Positions 18,137 through 26,605 of a DNA stretch of 64,000 bases are shown in pieces. The stretch comes from Fusibacter sp. A1. GTDB lineage: Bacteria; Bacillota; Clostridia; Peptostreptococcales; Acidaminobacteraceae. The translations under genes and the position numbers were made by a program. The DNA is taken from positions 310,001-374,000 of the forward strand of contig NZ_QQWI01000001.1 in the NCBI RefSeq assembly GCF_004125825.1, in the 5' to 3' direction. Positions within the stretch are counted from its first letter, which is position 1. The number at the start of each line of letters is the position of its first letter. A model generated the notes under the pieces. The model saw only the letters and a list, made by a program, of their open reading frames with translations. It ran no database searches and had not been told where the DNA came from.

Positions 18137-18280
18137 ACTCATATTCCGCCGAATCGATTATCGTTTAGTTTAGAAACATCCACCGAGTGACCAAGTAGCG
18201 ACTCAAGGTAAATCGTTTCAAAATACTCGTCTAGGCGAGACAGAGGATGATGTTGGATGTTCACGTTGACCTTAGTGGAC
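18137..18280 (-). pseudogene. Transposase fragment, possibly IS1634-like
   Basis: On the minus strand an open segment reads HPLSRLDEYFETIYLESLLG then HSVDVSKLNDNRFGGI and stops. The LNDNRFG block resembles the N-terminal part of IS1634-type transposases (D/N-R-x-G-R...LD). Only about 45 residues remain. The rest of 18026-18360 holds nothing else recognisable. Confidence 0.3.
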
Positions 18281-18360
18281 AATCATGTACAGAACATACC
18301 CTAATAAAGATCGAAGCTGGAATGCCTTGGTTAAAGAATGACTATCTTTTATGAATTTGC

Positions 18361-20769
18361 TCAATCATTAGTGAGGATCTCTATGATCCCAGTCTCACCG
18401 TTCACCCTTACTCGTTGACCATCCTTTAAGACAGCTGTTGCGGATGGAATACCTACGACTGCTGGAATACCGTATTCTCTAGCAACAATACCCCCATGAC
18501 TCATTGGTCCACCGTATTCCATAATAATGGCACCCGCTGCTGCAAATAAGGGGGTCCAAGCTGGATTGGTACTCTCTGTCACAAGAATCTCACCTTCTTT
18601 TAGGGCGGTAGTCTTTGGATCGAAAACAACGCGTATCGTGCCCTCATAAGAACCTGGAGATAGCGCCATACCTTTTAAGACATCAGCATTAGGGTCGATT
18701 ACCGTTGATGTATAGTATGTTGCACCGTTGCTGAGCACCATACGCGGAATAGATGTTCGTTTCATTTCTTTTTCATAGATTTCCTTATGCTCAGCGACCA
18801 AAGCTTTTAAATCCTGACCACTGTAAATCTCTTCTGAATAAAGAAAGAAAACATCTGTTGCCTTATCTAAGCTACCGCTTTTAACAAGATGATGACCTAC
18901 ATCGAACAAGGCTTTTCTACCCAGTTCAAGAAATCTAACAATATCTGACTTAGGGTATTCCCTCATGGCAACACCGTAACGATAATTGACCATTATTTTT
19001 TTCATTTTTTTAGCTAAACTGGTTTTCCCCATCGAAATCAAGTCATTGCAGATGTCTTCAATCATATGTTCTGCTTGCTTTCGCTTAGACTCATAATCTT
19101 CTAAGTTTCTTACATACATTTGATCAACCATATAACTCTTTACTAAACCGAGCAAATAACTCGGATCTTCCCGCCACCTTTCGGTTCCCAGATCTAACTC
19201 GATATTGGCCCGGTGTCCATATGTCTCAAGTATCTTTTGAAATTCTACATGTTCAACACTTGGTTCAAGCCCCTTTTCATCCAAGACTTCAGCATACTTG
19301 TTCAGGTCCACCATCATGGTCTGTGTGATACATCCTGGAAGGGACTGAACCAATTTCTCCGGTTGATACTTGTCTGGCAGGTGTTTCTTAAGCACCTTTT
19401 CTATCTTAATCAGATTATTCACATCCAAACAGTACATTGCCATCGTTTGTGATAACTTGAAGGCTTCAACCAAGACCTCTTTGGCAAAGCTCACTCGCTC
19501 TTCATCCGTTCTTAGTTCATCAAAAATCTTCTTTTGTACCGCAAAGGCTTTATCACCAAGCGCTCGTATTGCAGCATAGCGTTCAGCATTAGGAATTTTT
19601 TTAATCTCGCGCAACTTCCCTGTCAAACCAATACTATATTTTATGATCCCCAAAGGCAATCTGAATCGGTACCCCTGTCCTTTAAAGCGGTTTCCGTATT
19701 TCTCAATCACGCTGTTCATGACTCCTTTAAGGGGCAAATCGTTGCCTGAGAATGAATTAGCAAACTGCTTGGCTATAAACTTACTCGACATCAGGTAAGT
19801 TATATCCACATACATCCTGTAGGCATTATGTTTCACGAAACTGTTGGTCAAAAGGTTTTTCTTTCGCGCGGTTATGACATTGATGATTGTTGGAAACATA
19901 GTGCTCATTATACTAAAACCAAGCGGTGTAAAAGGTTCTTTCATTCCAAGCATCACAGTTCCTGTATTTAAATAAGCTCTAAACTTGTCATCCCTTTCAA
20001 AGGCATCCATCGGAAACAAGGTTGTGATGTCCCGTGACTGAAGCAAGAATAACTTACAGCTTGTATCAAAAGCAAATTCAATATCCTGGGGCTTTCCAAA
20101 AAATGCTTCCGTTTTTCCACAGACTTCAAGCAATTTTTTAAGCATAGAGCCATCCAAAGAATTTTCTTTTAAGGTTGATTCTATGATTTCTCCACTGCTC
20201 TTATCTACAAGATAGTGATCCGGTGTTACCTGACCACTCACAATCGCTTCTCCAAGACCAAAGGCTGTGTTTAAGACCAACTCGTCTCTCACACCACTCA
20301 CCGGATTCGAGGTGAAGGCAATCCCTGATACATGTGAATTAACCATCTCTTGAACAACCACCGCATGGGAATAGCCTTCAGTAATTTTGTTCTTCAAACG
20401 ATACTCTATGGCTCTTTCATTATTGAGTGAATCCCAGCACCCGCGAATCCTCTCTTTTAAGTCATCCCTAGTTACTTCTAGATAGGTGGAGTACTGACCC
20501 GCGAAACTAAGACCAGGCAAGTCCTCAACCGTTGAACTACTTCTAACCGCAACTAGTCCACTCTCCATTTTGTCAAAGGCTTTGTATACCTCTTCCATCA
20601 AGGTCTCATCTACTGACTCCAATGAACCATAAGTATCATATGCCGTTGAAAGAATCACAAATCCATTGGGAACTTGCATGCCTTGATTAAACATTTTCGC
20701 TAAGTTATAACCCTTACCACCGACTAGTTCAAAATCAGCTTCTGTAATGTCCTTAAACCATTTAATCAT
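18361..20769 (-). CDS. Rifampin phosphotransferase-like / PEP synthase-like enzyme
   Basis: The 802-residue protein opens with the ATP-grasp domain of the PEP-synthase/PPDK family: ELVGGKGYNLAKM at 16-28, VRSSSTVEDLPGLSFAGQYS near 76, GLGEAIVSG near 171 and DIEFAFD near 224. A ~450-residue middle region follows, including GHRANIELDLGTERWREDPS. It ends with the phospho-carrying His domain EYGGPMSHGGIVAREYGIP near 750-770. This order and length are those of rifampin phosphotransferase, which moves the beta-phosphate of ATP via a His to the antibiotic. PEP synthase is the alternative. The TetR gene upstream is adjacent without a gap, supporting an inducible resistance-like role. The ribosome binding site GAGAGGGGATG lies inside the TetR end. 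Confidence 0.75.
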   Translation of the reverse strand: MIKWFKDITEADFELVGGKGYNLAKMFNQGMQVPNGFVILSTAYDTYGSLESVDETLMEEVYKAFDKMESGLVAVRSSSTVEDLPGLSFAGQYSTYLEVTRDDLKERIRGCWDSLNNERAIEYRLKNKITEGYSHAVVVQEMVNSHVSGIAFTSNPVSGVRDELVLNTAFGLGEAIVSGQVTPDHYLVDKSSGEIIESTLKENSLDGSMLKKLLEVCGKTEAFFGKPQDIEFAFDTSCKLFLLQSRDITTLFPMDAFERDDKFRAYLNTGTVMLGMKEPFTPLGFSIMSTMFPTIINVITARKKNLLTNSFVKHNAYRMYVDITYLMSSKFIAKQFANSFSGNDLPLKGVMNSVIEKYGNRFKGQGYRFRLPLGIIKYSIGLTGKLREIKKIPNAERYAAIRALGDKAFAVQKKIFDELRTDEERVSFAKEVLVEAFKLSQTMAMYCLDVNNLIKIEKVLKKHLPDKYQPEKLVQSLPGCITQTMMVDLNKYAEVLDEKGLEPSVEHVEFQKILETYGHRANIELDLGTERWREDPSYLLGLVKSYMVDQMYVRNLEDYESKRKQAEHMIEDICNDLISMGKTSLAKKMKKIMVNYRYGVAMREYPKSDIVRFLELGRKALFDVGHHLVKSGSLDKATDVFFLYSEEIYSGQDLKALVAEHKEIYEKEMKRTSIPRMVLSNGATYYTSTVIDPNADVLKGMALSPGSYEGTIRVVFDPKTTALKEGEILVTESTNPAWTPLFAAAGAIIMEYGGPMSHGGIVAREYGIPAVVGIPSATAVLKDGQRVRVNGETGIIEILTND

Positions 20770-21441
20770 TTATAACATCCCCTCTCTTACAATCTTTTTC
20801 ATTGACTGTAAATAAGCATCTCCCATCTCAACTAAACGAATCCTTCCACTCTCAATGCCTAGCTGACTGTTGATCAGCTCTTCGTCAAACTTGAGCATAT
20901 CATAAAATTCATCTTCATTATCTTTGACGCCAGTAAAGATGCGCCTAGACATCTGGTGAAATTTTATTACTTCCCTACTCCATAGGGCGCCCAACTGTTT
21001 AGGGTATTGAACTTGAAATTCACCGCTCTCTATTCCTTGCTTAATCAAGTGATGATAGAAATCAGCTGTTTGCTCTTCAAATGCTTCCGCCATTCGTTTT
21101 AACAAAACATGATTGCCCTTGAATGTATAGAGCTTTTTAAGCTTATTCCAGTCTTTTGCCGATTCCTTCTTTGCTTCGTTCAACCGATAAAAGGATTCGC
21201 TCAACTTTGCCACCGCAGTAGTTGAGTCGTCATCTAAAACTTCCTTGTAATAAAGCACTATTTCTTCTATTGATGCAAAGATGATCTTTTCGAGAATCTC
21301 ATCTTTTGACTTGAAGTGATGGTAAAATCCACCTTTGGATGCACCCGCACCTTTGATAATATCTGCTATGGTCGTCTTGTCATATCCCTTTGTTGCGAAT
21401 AAGTCATAAGCCACCTCAACTATTTTGTCCTTTAATTCCAT
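20770..21441 (-). CDS. TetR-family repressor of the adjacent phosphotransferase-like gene
   Basis: The 223-residue protein has an N-terminal TetR helix-turn-helix (residues 8-52: ELFATKGYDKTT-type pattern, read here as YDLFATKGYDKTTIADIIKG, then ASKGGFYHHFKSKDE). The C-terminal ligand domain is divergent. ATG at 21441 follows AGGAGGCATCATT. Its stop codon directly precedes the ATG of the phosphotransferase-like gene, so the two form one operon. A near-perfect palindrome upstream (21466-21486) is its likely operator. Confidence 0.88.
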   Translation of the reverse strand: MELKDKIVEVAYDLFATKGYDKTTIADIIKGAGASKGGFYHHFKSKDEILEKIIFASIEEIVLYYKEVLDDDSTTAVAKLSESFYRLNEAKKESAKDWNKLKKLYTFKGNHVLLKRMAEAFEEQTADFYHHLIKQGIESGEFQVQYPKQLGALWSREVIKFHQMSRRIFTGVKDNEDEFYDMLKFDEELINSQLGIESGRIRLVEMGDAYLQSMKKIVREGML

Positions 21442-21465
21442 AATGATGCCTCCTAACAATCGACA

Positions 21466-21486
21466 ACAGACCGACCGTCGGTTTGT
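21466..21486. promoter_or_regulatory. Probable TetR operator
   Basis: ACAGACCGAC and GTCGGTTTGT flank one central base, an inverted repeat with one mismatch centred on GACCGACCGTCGGT. It lies 25 bases upstream of the TetR start. This is the usual shape of autoregulatory TetR-family operators. Confidence 0.65.
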
Positions 21487-21554
21487 TCTAATTTAATCTT
21501 ATCCCTAATTGCATGAACTGTCAAGTTTAACAAATTCATTTTAAGTCTATTACA

Positions 21555-21674
21555 TGAGGAAACTGCATAATTACATTCAAAAAGAAGATCAAACTATATC
21601 TAGTAGAGTAGTGTCTTTAGCATATCAATATCTATTATGCAATATCCCTTGTGATCTATTGTGAAATTTCCTCA
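21555..21674. repeat. MITE-like repeat, copy 2 (~120 bp)
   Basis: It matches 5108-5224 with a handful of differences and a small indel. The ends TGAGGAAACTGCA and TTTCCTCA are imperfect inverted repeats. The right end overlaps the stop region of the HXXEE gene by a few bases, so the element may have supplied that gene's 3' end. Confidence 0.7.
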
Positions 21675-22289
21675 CTTATTAGCCATACGCTTATGATATC
21701 TTGGAAGAATAATGAATTTAGCGAATATTGGTAGTAACAAATTAAACATAAAACCAATAACCATATAGATATTTAGGTAGGGATTTGTTATCGTTCCACT
21801 TTTGCCTAATAGATTAATCATGACAATTGCATAAGGTGTATGCAAAAGAAAAGAGGATCTAATTCCTGGATTAATGATCATTTTCCCCTTTATTCCCATA
21901 GCTAAATGCGAGAGCGCTTGAAAAATTAAAAAATACGGAATCCAAGCAGCAAAGCCTAAATTCAAAAAACCAAGTCCAGAAAACACTGGAATCACAAGCC
22001 AAATATAAATCATATTTATCCAAAATACAACTTCTCTATCAATTGGAAGCACTTTATCATTTGATTTGACACCTAGTAAGTTTTCATTAAAAAACGCTGT
22101 GAATCCACCCGGAAGAATATATTCCTCAATTTCATGTATTAAATACATTGGAAAGGCTAGCAGAAGCATAAATTCGATCAACTCAAGTTTTGAATATAGT
22201 GGTAATAAAGTTGCAAGTACATAAAGCAAAACTACTATCGCAGTTTTTTGCCAATTATCTTTTAACCATTCAATATAACTCTTGCCCAT
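21672..22289 (-). CDS. HXXEE-domain membrane protein
   Basis: The ~205-residue protein has about five to six membrane segments. It carries YLIHEIEEYILPGGF near residue 50, which is the His-x-x-Glu-Glu motif that names the family, followed by PIDREVVFWIN and ALSHLAMGIK. The function is unknown. I chose ATG 22289 because GGAGG lies five bases upstream; the in-frame ATG at 22301 precedes that site. The gene is single. Confidence 0.8.
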   Translation of the reverse strand: MGKSYIEWLKDNWQKTAIVVLLYVLATLLPLYSKLELIEFMLLLAFPMYLIHEIEEYILPGGFTAFFNENLLGVKSNDKVLPIDREVVFWINMIYIWLVIPVFSGLGFLNLGFAAWIPYFLIFQALSHLAMGIKGKMIINPGIRSSFLLHTPYAIVMINLLGKSGTITNPYLNIYMVIGFMFNLLLPIFAKFIILPRYHKRMANK

Positions 22290-22499
22290 AACAACCTCCA
22301 TTATCTACAGATATAAAAGTCACTTGCTTGAAATCACACACTGTGATATACACTTATTATAATCTACCACGTTAAAAATGAATCAACAATATTGCTTAAA
22401 TTGTCTATGCACTTATGAGGATAAGGAGAATTATCCACTGGATACGAAATGATATGAAAGTTTCATTATCTGAAATCAGCGGACTTATGCAAAACTTTG

Positions 22500-22604
22500 A
22501 AATGGAGATAATGGTGCCGCTCACCGAGTAGCTGTATAACGGTGCCGTAGAGAAATGAGTGACACTGACATACGGCATGTGGGTGAACGGCACGAGTTGT
22601 TTTA
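22500..22604. repeat. 105-bp structured repeat, copy 2
   Basis: This is an exact copy of 17014-17118 with the same nested stems. Here it is joined on its right to the 3' remnant of an IS21-type istA gene. The left flank 22302-22499 has no recognisable gene. Confidence 0.85.
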
Positions 22605-22729
22605 TGATTCGGAGCCAGCTGAATGTTCCTGTCGATACAGGAGTCGTTTACTTAGCCCAGAAAGAAGTTCTAGTGGATCCTGTGGATCTAACCAAATACG
22701 ATGAAAAATACGGAATGGTGGTGCAATGA
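22605..22729 (+). pseudogene. 3' remnant of IS21 transposase istA
   Basis: In frame, the segment encodes RSQLNVPVDTGVVYLAQKE then VDPVDLTKYDEKYGMVVQ and stops at 22727-22729. The stop overlaps the istB start (ATGATGA), the usual istA-istB arrangement. All the catalytic DDE region is gone. Confidence 0.6.
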
Positions 22730-23499
22730 TGAAACAACCGAATGTGAATAAAGATAAAATTGCATTCTATGCAAAGCAGCTAAGAATGCCGACTCTTAAT
22801 AGATACCAAGATGTCATACGACAGATGGACAAGCATGAAAGCTATGATGACTTCTTGATCGAGCTATTGAAAAATGAAACTGAATCAAGGTCGGAAAACA
22901 GGCGTAAACGCCGGCTTAAAGCAGCGAGCTTCCCTTTTCACAAGACCTTTGATGAAATGGATCTGAAGCGCTATGAGCACGTGTCAGAGGCTACTCTACG
23001 AGAGCTAGCGACATGTGACTTTATCAGCAAGGGACAGAATATTGTTATGATCGGCAATACTGGCCGTGGCAAAACCCATTATTCAATCGCGCTTGGTATC
23101 AATGCTTGTCTACAAGGATTCAACGTCAAGTTTTACACAGCAGCTAACCTGTCAAATGAACTCATAGACGCAGCTGAATACAAAAGATTAATCAAACTTG
23201 AAAAACAACTTTCTAAGGTGGACCTACTCATCATTGATGAAGCATCCTACATTACTTTTAGTCGGCACCAATCGGAACTGCTCTTTAAAGTCATTGCCGA
23301 TAGAGCTGAGAAGAAAAGTGTCATAATATCAACGAATCTGAAATTCTCAGATTGGACTGAGCTGTTTGAGAATGAAACAATGGTAGCAGCATTGATTGAC
23401 AGGTTGACCTTTAGGTCACATGTGTTAAACATGAATGGAACCTCTTATAGAAGAGAGCATTCGGCACCTCAAATCGAGGAGGTGAACAATCATGTATAA
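22726..23499 (+). CDS. istB: IS21-family helper ATPase IstB
   Basis: The 257-residue protein is an AAA+ ATPase related to DnaC/IstB. Walker A is MIGNTGRGKTHYS near residue 108, Walker B is DLLIIDEASYI near 166 and the sensor region reads SVIISTNLKFSDW near 202. IstB assembles on target DNA and activates the IstA transposase. It is full length for the family, but its partner istA is truncated, so it is probably inactive as a transposition factor. The following 61-codon frame overlaps its end by eight bases. Confidence 0.9.
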   Translation: MMKQPNVNKDKIAFYAKQLRMPTLNRYQDVIRQMDKHESYDDFLIELLKNETESRSENRRKRRLKAASFPFHKTFDEMDLKRYEHVSEATLRELATCDFISKGQNIVMIGNTGRGKTHYSIALGINACLQGFNVKFYTAANLSNELIDAAEYKRLIKLEKQLSKVDLLIIDEASYITFSRHQSELLFKVIADRAEKKSVIISTNLKFSDWTELFENETMVAALIDRLTFRSHVLNMNGTSYRREHSAPQIEEVNNHV

Positions 23500-23677
23500 A
23501 CCACAAGCACCGGATATCGAGTTGGAAACTTGCCTTGAGCAGCTGAAAGCGGCCTACTCAGAAGTCAAAGGTGACAATGAACGTTTGCAGTCTTATGCAG
23601 ATCTTCTTCAGGCAATACTCGAATACCATAAGATTGATTATCCGGCTTTCGAGTCTCCAGAAGAACAGAACTTTTAG
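23492..23677 (+). CDS. Small IS21-associated protein
   Basis: The 61-residue frame starts at ATG 23492 inside the end of istB, with GAGGAGG just upstream (GAGGAGGTGAACAATC). The peptide is acidic with a short coiled coil (CLEQLKAAYSEVKGDNERLQ). Its function is unknown; small frames after istB occur in some IS21 relatives. Between its stop and 24076 I see only the IS right end and AT-rich DNA. Confidence 0.5.
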   Translation: MYKPQAPDIELETCLEQLKAAYSEVKGDNERLQSYADLLQAILEYHKIDYPAFESPEEQNF

Positions 23678-24076
23678 TTTATTATTAGGGAAATCTCAGT
23701 AATGACTTTTCCCTAATTTTATACAGTCAGTGGTAAACAAATTCGTGAGCGTTATCAGATTAATGGTAAACGAATTGATGATCACTAGTGGTAAAGAAAT
23801 TCATGAGCGAGTGGTAAACTTTTTCATTGACATTCACAATAATGCAAACTTGTAAATTTCTAGAATATTAAAAACTCAAAGAAAAAGATAGTAATTATTT
23901 AATACAGTCTAAATATACTTTGGATTTTTAGAAGATTCAAATACCAAACTTCTATTATAACTAAGTTTTATAGTAATACCATTTTAACAACAATTTCCTA
24001 CTTATTCAATTGCCGTTACTTATAATACGTTACCATAACGGGTTAAAGTGAATTTAATATAAATCACCATATCAGA

Positions 24077-24109
24077 AGAAACCGGACGAATTCAATTCGT
24101 CCGGTTTCT
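24077..24109 (+). terminator. Strong hairpin terminator
   Basis: AGAAACCGGACGAATT pairs perfectly with AATTCGTCCGGTTTCT (16 bp, one central base) and is followed by GTTTTTC on the plus strand. The stop codon of the minus-strand remnant at 24092 lies inside the stem, so it may serve both directions. Confidence 0.7.
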
Positions 24110-24500
24110 GTTTTTCAATAAATATTTTGTCAATCTGCCTCGGCCAATCTGAGCTACTAAGTTCAGATCTCTCAAGCGACTTAATAGATCAAAGGTTTGA
24201 GATTTCTTAAGCCCAAGTTCTTCTTCAATAGTGGCTCGACTTAAAGCATCACCCATTTCAAGAAGTTTATAAATCAACCGTTCTTTTTCATTCAGCTTAT
24301 ATGCTTCCCGCTCTACCGGTTGATATGTATTTGCTTCCGGTTGATTTGTTTTTGGCAGTATTACAACAATACAATTTTCAAGAATTTCAAACTTTGGATT
24401 TACAGCATAGTCCCGATAATGTTCCTTAATTCTTCGAACACCTTTCGCTAACTTCTCAATTTTTTTTAACGCAAAAATATATCTGCTAAAACTTGATTCC
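24092..24500 (-). pseudogene. C-terminal fragment of an AlbA/HATPase_c_4-type ATP-binding regulator
   Basis: The open minus-strand segment reads SRYIFALKKIEKLAKGVRR, then IKEHYRDYAVNPKFEI, and ends with a winged helix (ALSRATIEEELGLKKSQTF ... LVAQIGRGRLTKYLL). That order, a RIKE...P-x-FE strand then wHTH, is the C-terminal end of schlafen-AlbA-type ATP-binding proteins. An in-frame stop near 24500 and the lack of the N-terminal domains show that only the tail is left. Confidence 0.5.
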
Positions 24501-24546
24501 TAATAAACGACACATGAGGTTATTATACACCTCGTAAATCCATTTT

Positions 24547-25209
24547 TTACACACAATTTCTTAAGCTATTCCACTTGAATTGTTGCTTCGGACGTCCTAT
24601 TTTCCCATATCTATAATCGGCTCTTACAACATCATACTCTAATAGATGCTTTAAATATCTATGAACTGTTTGATATGCAAGTCCTGTATTCTCAGATATT
24701 TCTTCAATAGTATACTCATTTTCATTATTCTTCATGAATTCAATAATTATATCAAGCGTATTTATATTTATTCCCTTAGTATAATCCCTATATTGAGCTG
24801 TATTTTCTGATTTAGAGGAATCAGCATTATCACTCTTTTTTTTAAGTGATGAAAATTTGAGATGCACCGATATCCGAGATATCAGATCTGGTGCTTTTAT
24901 AGGCTTTAGTGCAAAATCATTAGCTCCATTGGATATGAATAAATCTGCTACCTGTTGCTTTTCATCAACCGTCAAAACAATAATTGGCACGTCCGGATCT
25001 TTTTCGCGAATCATTTTTACACCTTCAAGTCCATTAATTTTGGGCATGTGATAATCTATAAGTATTAAATCTATCTCCTCATTCATCAGAATTTCAAGCC
25101 CCTCTTTTACCAAAGATGCCGTTTTGGGTTCCCATCCTTTAAAATCACAGATCTGACTCAGAGCATATCTAATATCAGCATTATCATCTATAATTAATAT
25201 TCTCTTCAT
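24547..25209 (-). CDS. Response regulator of the poly-gamma-glutamate locus (CitB/DcuR-like)
   Basis: The 220-residue protein starts MKRILIIDDNADIRYAL. It has a receiver domain with phospho-acceptor Asp in LILIDYHMPKINGLEG near residue 53, Thr in VLTVDEKQQ and Lys in ALKPIKAP. A ~45-residue linker leads to a C-terminal helix-turn-helix (YTIEEISENTGLAYQTVHRY) and IGRPKQQFKW, as in regulators of the DcuR/CitB type. I chose ATG 25209, which has GGGAGGTTGGG upstream; the start lies 26 bases inside the histidine kinase gene, so the pair is coupled. It is the last gene of the PGA block. Confidence 0.88.
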   Translation of the reverse strand: MKRILIIDDNADIRYALSQICDFKGWEPKTASLVKEGLEILMNEEIDLILIDYHMPKINGLEGVKMIREKDPDVPIIVLTVDEKQQVADLFISNGANDFALKPIKAPDLISRISVHLKFSSLKKKSDNADSSKSENTAQYRDYTKGININTLDIIIEFMKNNENEYTIEEISENTGLAYQTVHRYLKHLLEYDVVRADYRYGKIGRPKQQFKWNSLRNCV

Positions 25210-26605
25210 TCCCAACCTCCCATTCGACTCTTGGTATCTTAATCCATGTTGTTGTACCCTGGTCAACAATCGATCTCATCTCAATTAAGCCATCATGACG
25301 TTCAACAACATTTTTTATATAGGTAAGACCTAAACCAAAAGAATCCTTTGTACTAAATCCCTTTTCCCATATCTGGCTGATTAAGTCCGGTTCAATGCCA
25401 GTACCGTTGTCTTCAATTTCTATTATTATATCCTGCCCAATAGAGTGAATACGAATATCCACACGTCCACGATGAGGAGGAAGTGCAGCTATACTGTTTG
25501 TTACAACATTTATTATCATTCTTGAGAATCTTACTCGGTTGACCGATATATATGCATCTTTGCATTTACACTTGAAGCAAACCGATTCATTGCCTTCCAA
25601 AGACGATATTTGAGACATAATACCTAACAACAATTCCTCTACAAGGATAACTTTCCTTTTATTTTCATTGAGTATCTCTGATATCATAATATTTAACTGC
25701 TCGACTGATTCTGATACCCTGCTCATGTATTCTTTTACTTTCGGATTAACTGTAATCATTTCAGAAACCGATACTAAAGCTTGAATAGAAGTCAATGGGC
25801 TCTTCAAGTCGTGAACAAGGTATTGTTGCTCCTCGTAAGTCCTGGCCTTAAGCCCTTGGATTCGTGCTTCTACAAGCTGCATTTCCATTTTCTTTTGTGT
25901 TTCAGCGGCATCTAATATTCTATTTTGGTCCATGAGAATCTTTAAAATCATAAGTGCATTGCTCGTAAATATAACAAAGAACACCAATGCCGAAAAAGTG
26001 AGTACCCCTGTTGAATCAGTAACTTCAGCGATTGACTTTACATCCGCCGAAACCTCACCATGCCCAAATCCGTACTTCGATAAAAATGGTACAATGTCAA
26101 GCCACTGAAATCCCATCAGCAGCAAAGCAAGAAAAATTGATTTTGATAACAGTTTTACGTGCTTTAGCTCTGTTTTAACAAACAAAAACATTACACACAG
26201 CATCATATAAGCCGGCATTCCAAAACTGTATTTGACATGGTATAACATATTTATCATTGCATAAATCACAGGTATACACAGAAATGAAACCATAGTAAAT
26301 AGCGTTCTGTACAAGTTATCAACCAGATTCGTATGTCCCTCATCTATACATACAAATACAGCCATATATATGGGGAGAGCTCTAATTGAGTTCATCAAAA
26401 CCAGCTTAAATGCTGCTAAAATAAGTAAACCTTGTTGCATGCTACCAACACCTATATATAGGTCTGAATATATCTTAAGACTGCTTACATTGATTACTCG
26501 TGGCAGCCCCAATGACACTGCTATCAAGATCATAACCCATGCCATTTTTAGATAGTATACAGTCACGAATTTTTTTGCTTTTTTCCTTACGCTGCAAATA
26601 TCCAT
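25184..26605 (-). CDS. Membrane histidine kinase of the poly-gamma-glutamate locus
   Basis: The 473-residue protein has about seven N-terminal membrane segments (residues 20-235), then a short coiled coil. The H-box is EQQYLVHDLKSPLTSIQA near residue 266 and the N-box is MIINVVTNSIAALP near 378, with G-boxes IEDNGTGIEPDLISQIW and SFGLGLTYIKNVV. It should sense an envelope or extracellular signal and phosphorylate the receiver encoded next. The N-terminal 43 codons overlap the end of pgsW by 131 bases. A later ATG beginning MAWVMIL (26545) would shorten that overlap. Linkage suggests it reads PGA status, but that is inference. Confidence 0.88.
   Translation of the reverse strand: MDICSVRKKAKKFVTVYYLKMAWVMILIAVSLGLPRVINVSSLKIYSDLYIGVGSMQQGLLILAAFKLVLMNSIRALPIYMAVFVCIDEGHTNLVDNLYRTLFTMVSFLCIPVIYAMINMLYHVKYSFGMPAYMMLCVMFLFVKTELKHVKLLSKSIFLALLLMGFQWLDIVPFLSKYGFGHGEVSADVKSIAEVTDSTGVLTFSALVFFVIFTSNALMILKILMDQNRILDAAETQKKMEMQLVEARIQGLKARTYEEQQYLVHDLKSPLTSIQALVSVSEMITVNPKVKEYMSRVSESVEQLNIMISEILNENKRKVILVEELLLGIMSQISSLEGNESVCFKCKCKDAYISVNRVRFSRMIINVVTNSIAALPPHRGRVDIRIHSIGQDIIIEIEDNGTGIEPDLISQIWEKGFSTKDSFGLGLTYIKNVVERHDGLIEMRSIVDQGTTTWIKIPRVEWEVGNEENINYR

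Larger units (their letters stand above)
22605..23832 (+). mobile_element. IS21-family insertion sequence, 5'-truncated
   Basis: The remnant holds the last ~40 codons of istA, an intact-looking istB, a short accessory frame and the right end. The right end carries four tandem motifs TGGTAAA(C/G) at about 23734, 23764, 23790 and 23812, and the outer terminus reads ...TTTTTCATTGACA, that is TGTCAATGAAAAA inward, typical of IS21 ends. The left end and most of istA are missing, replaced by the 105-bp repeat. It cannot transpose by itself. Confidence 0.8.

Noticed and set aside
22405-22593. A minus-strand frame across the 105-bp repeat, also seen in part at 17012
   Set aside because: It is a translation of the repeat with no ribosome binding site and unrelated flanks in the two copies.
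22605-23832. An active IS21 element
   Set aside because: istA is missing except for its last ~40 codons and no left end was found.
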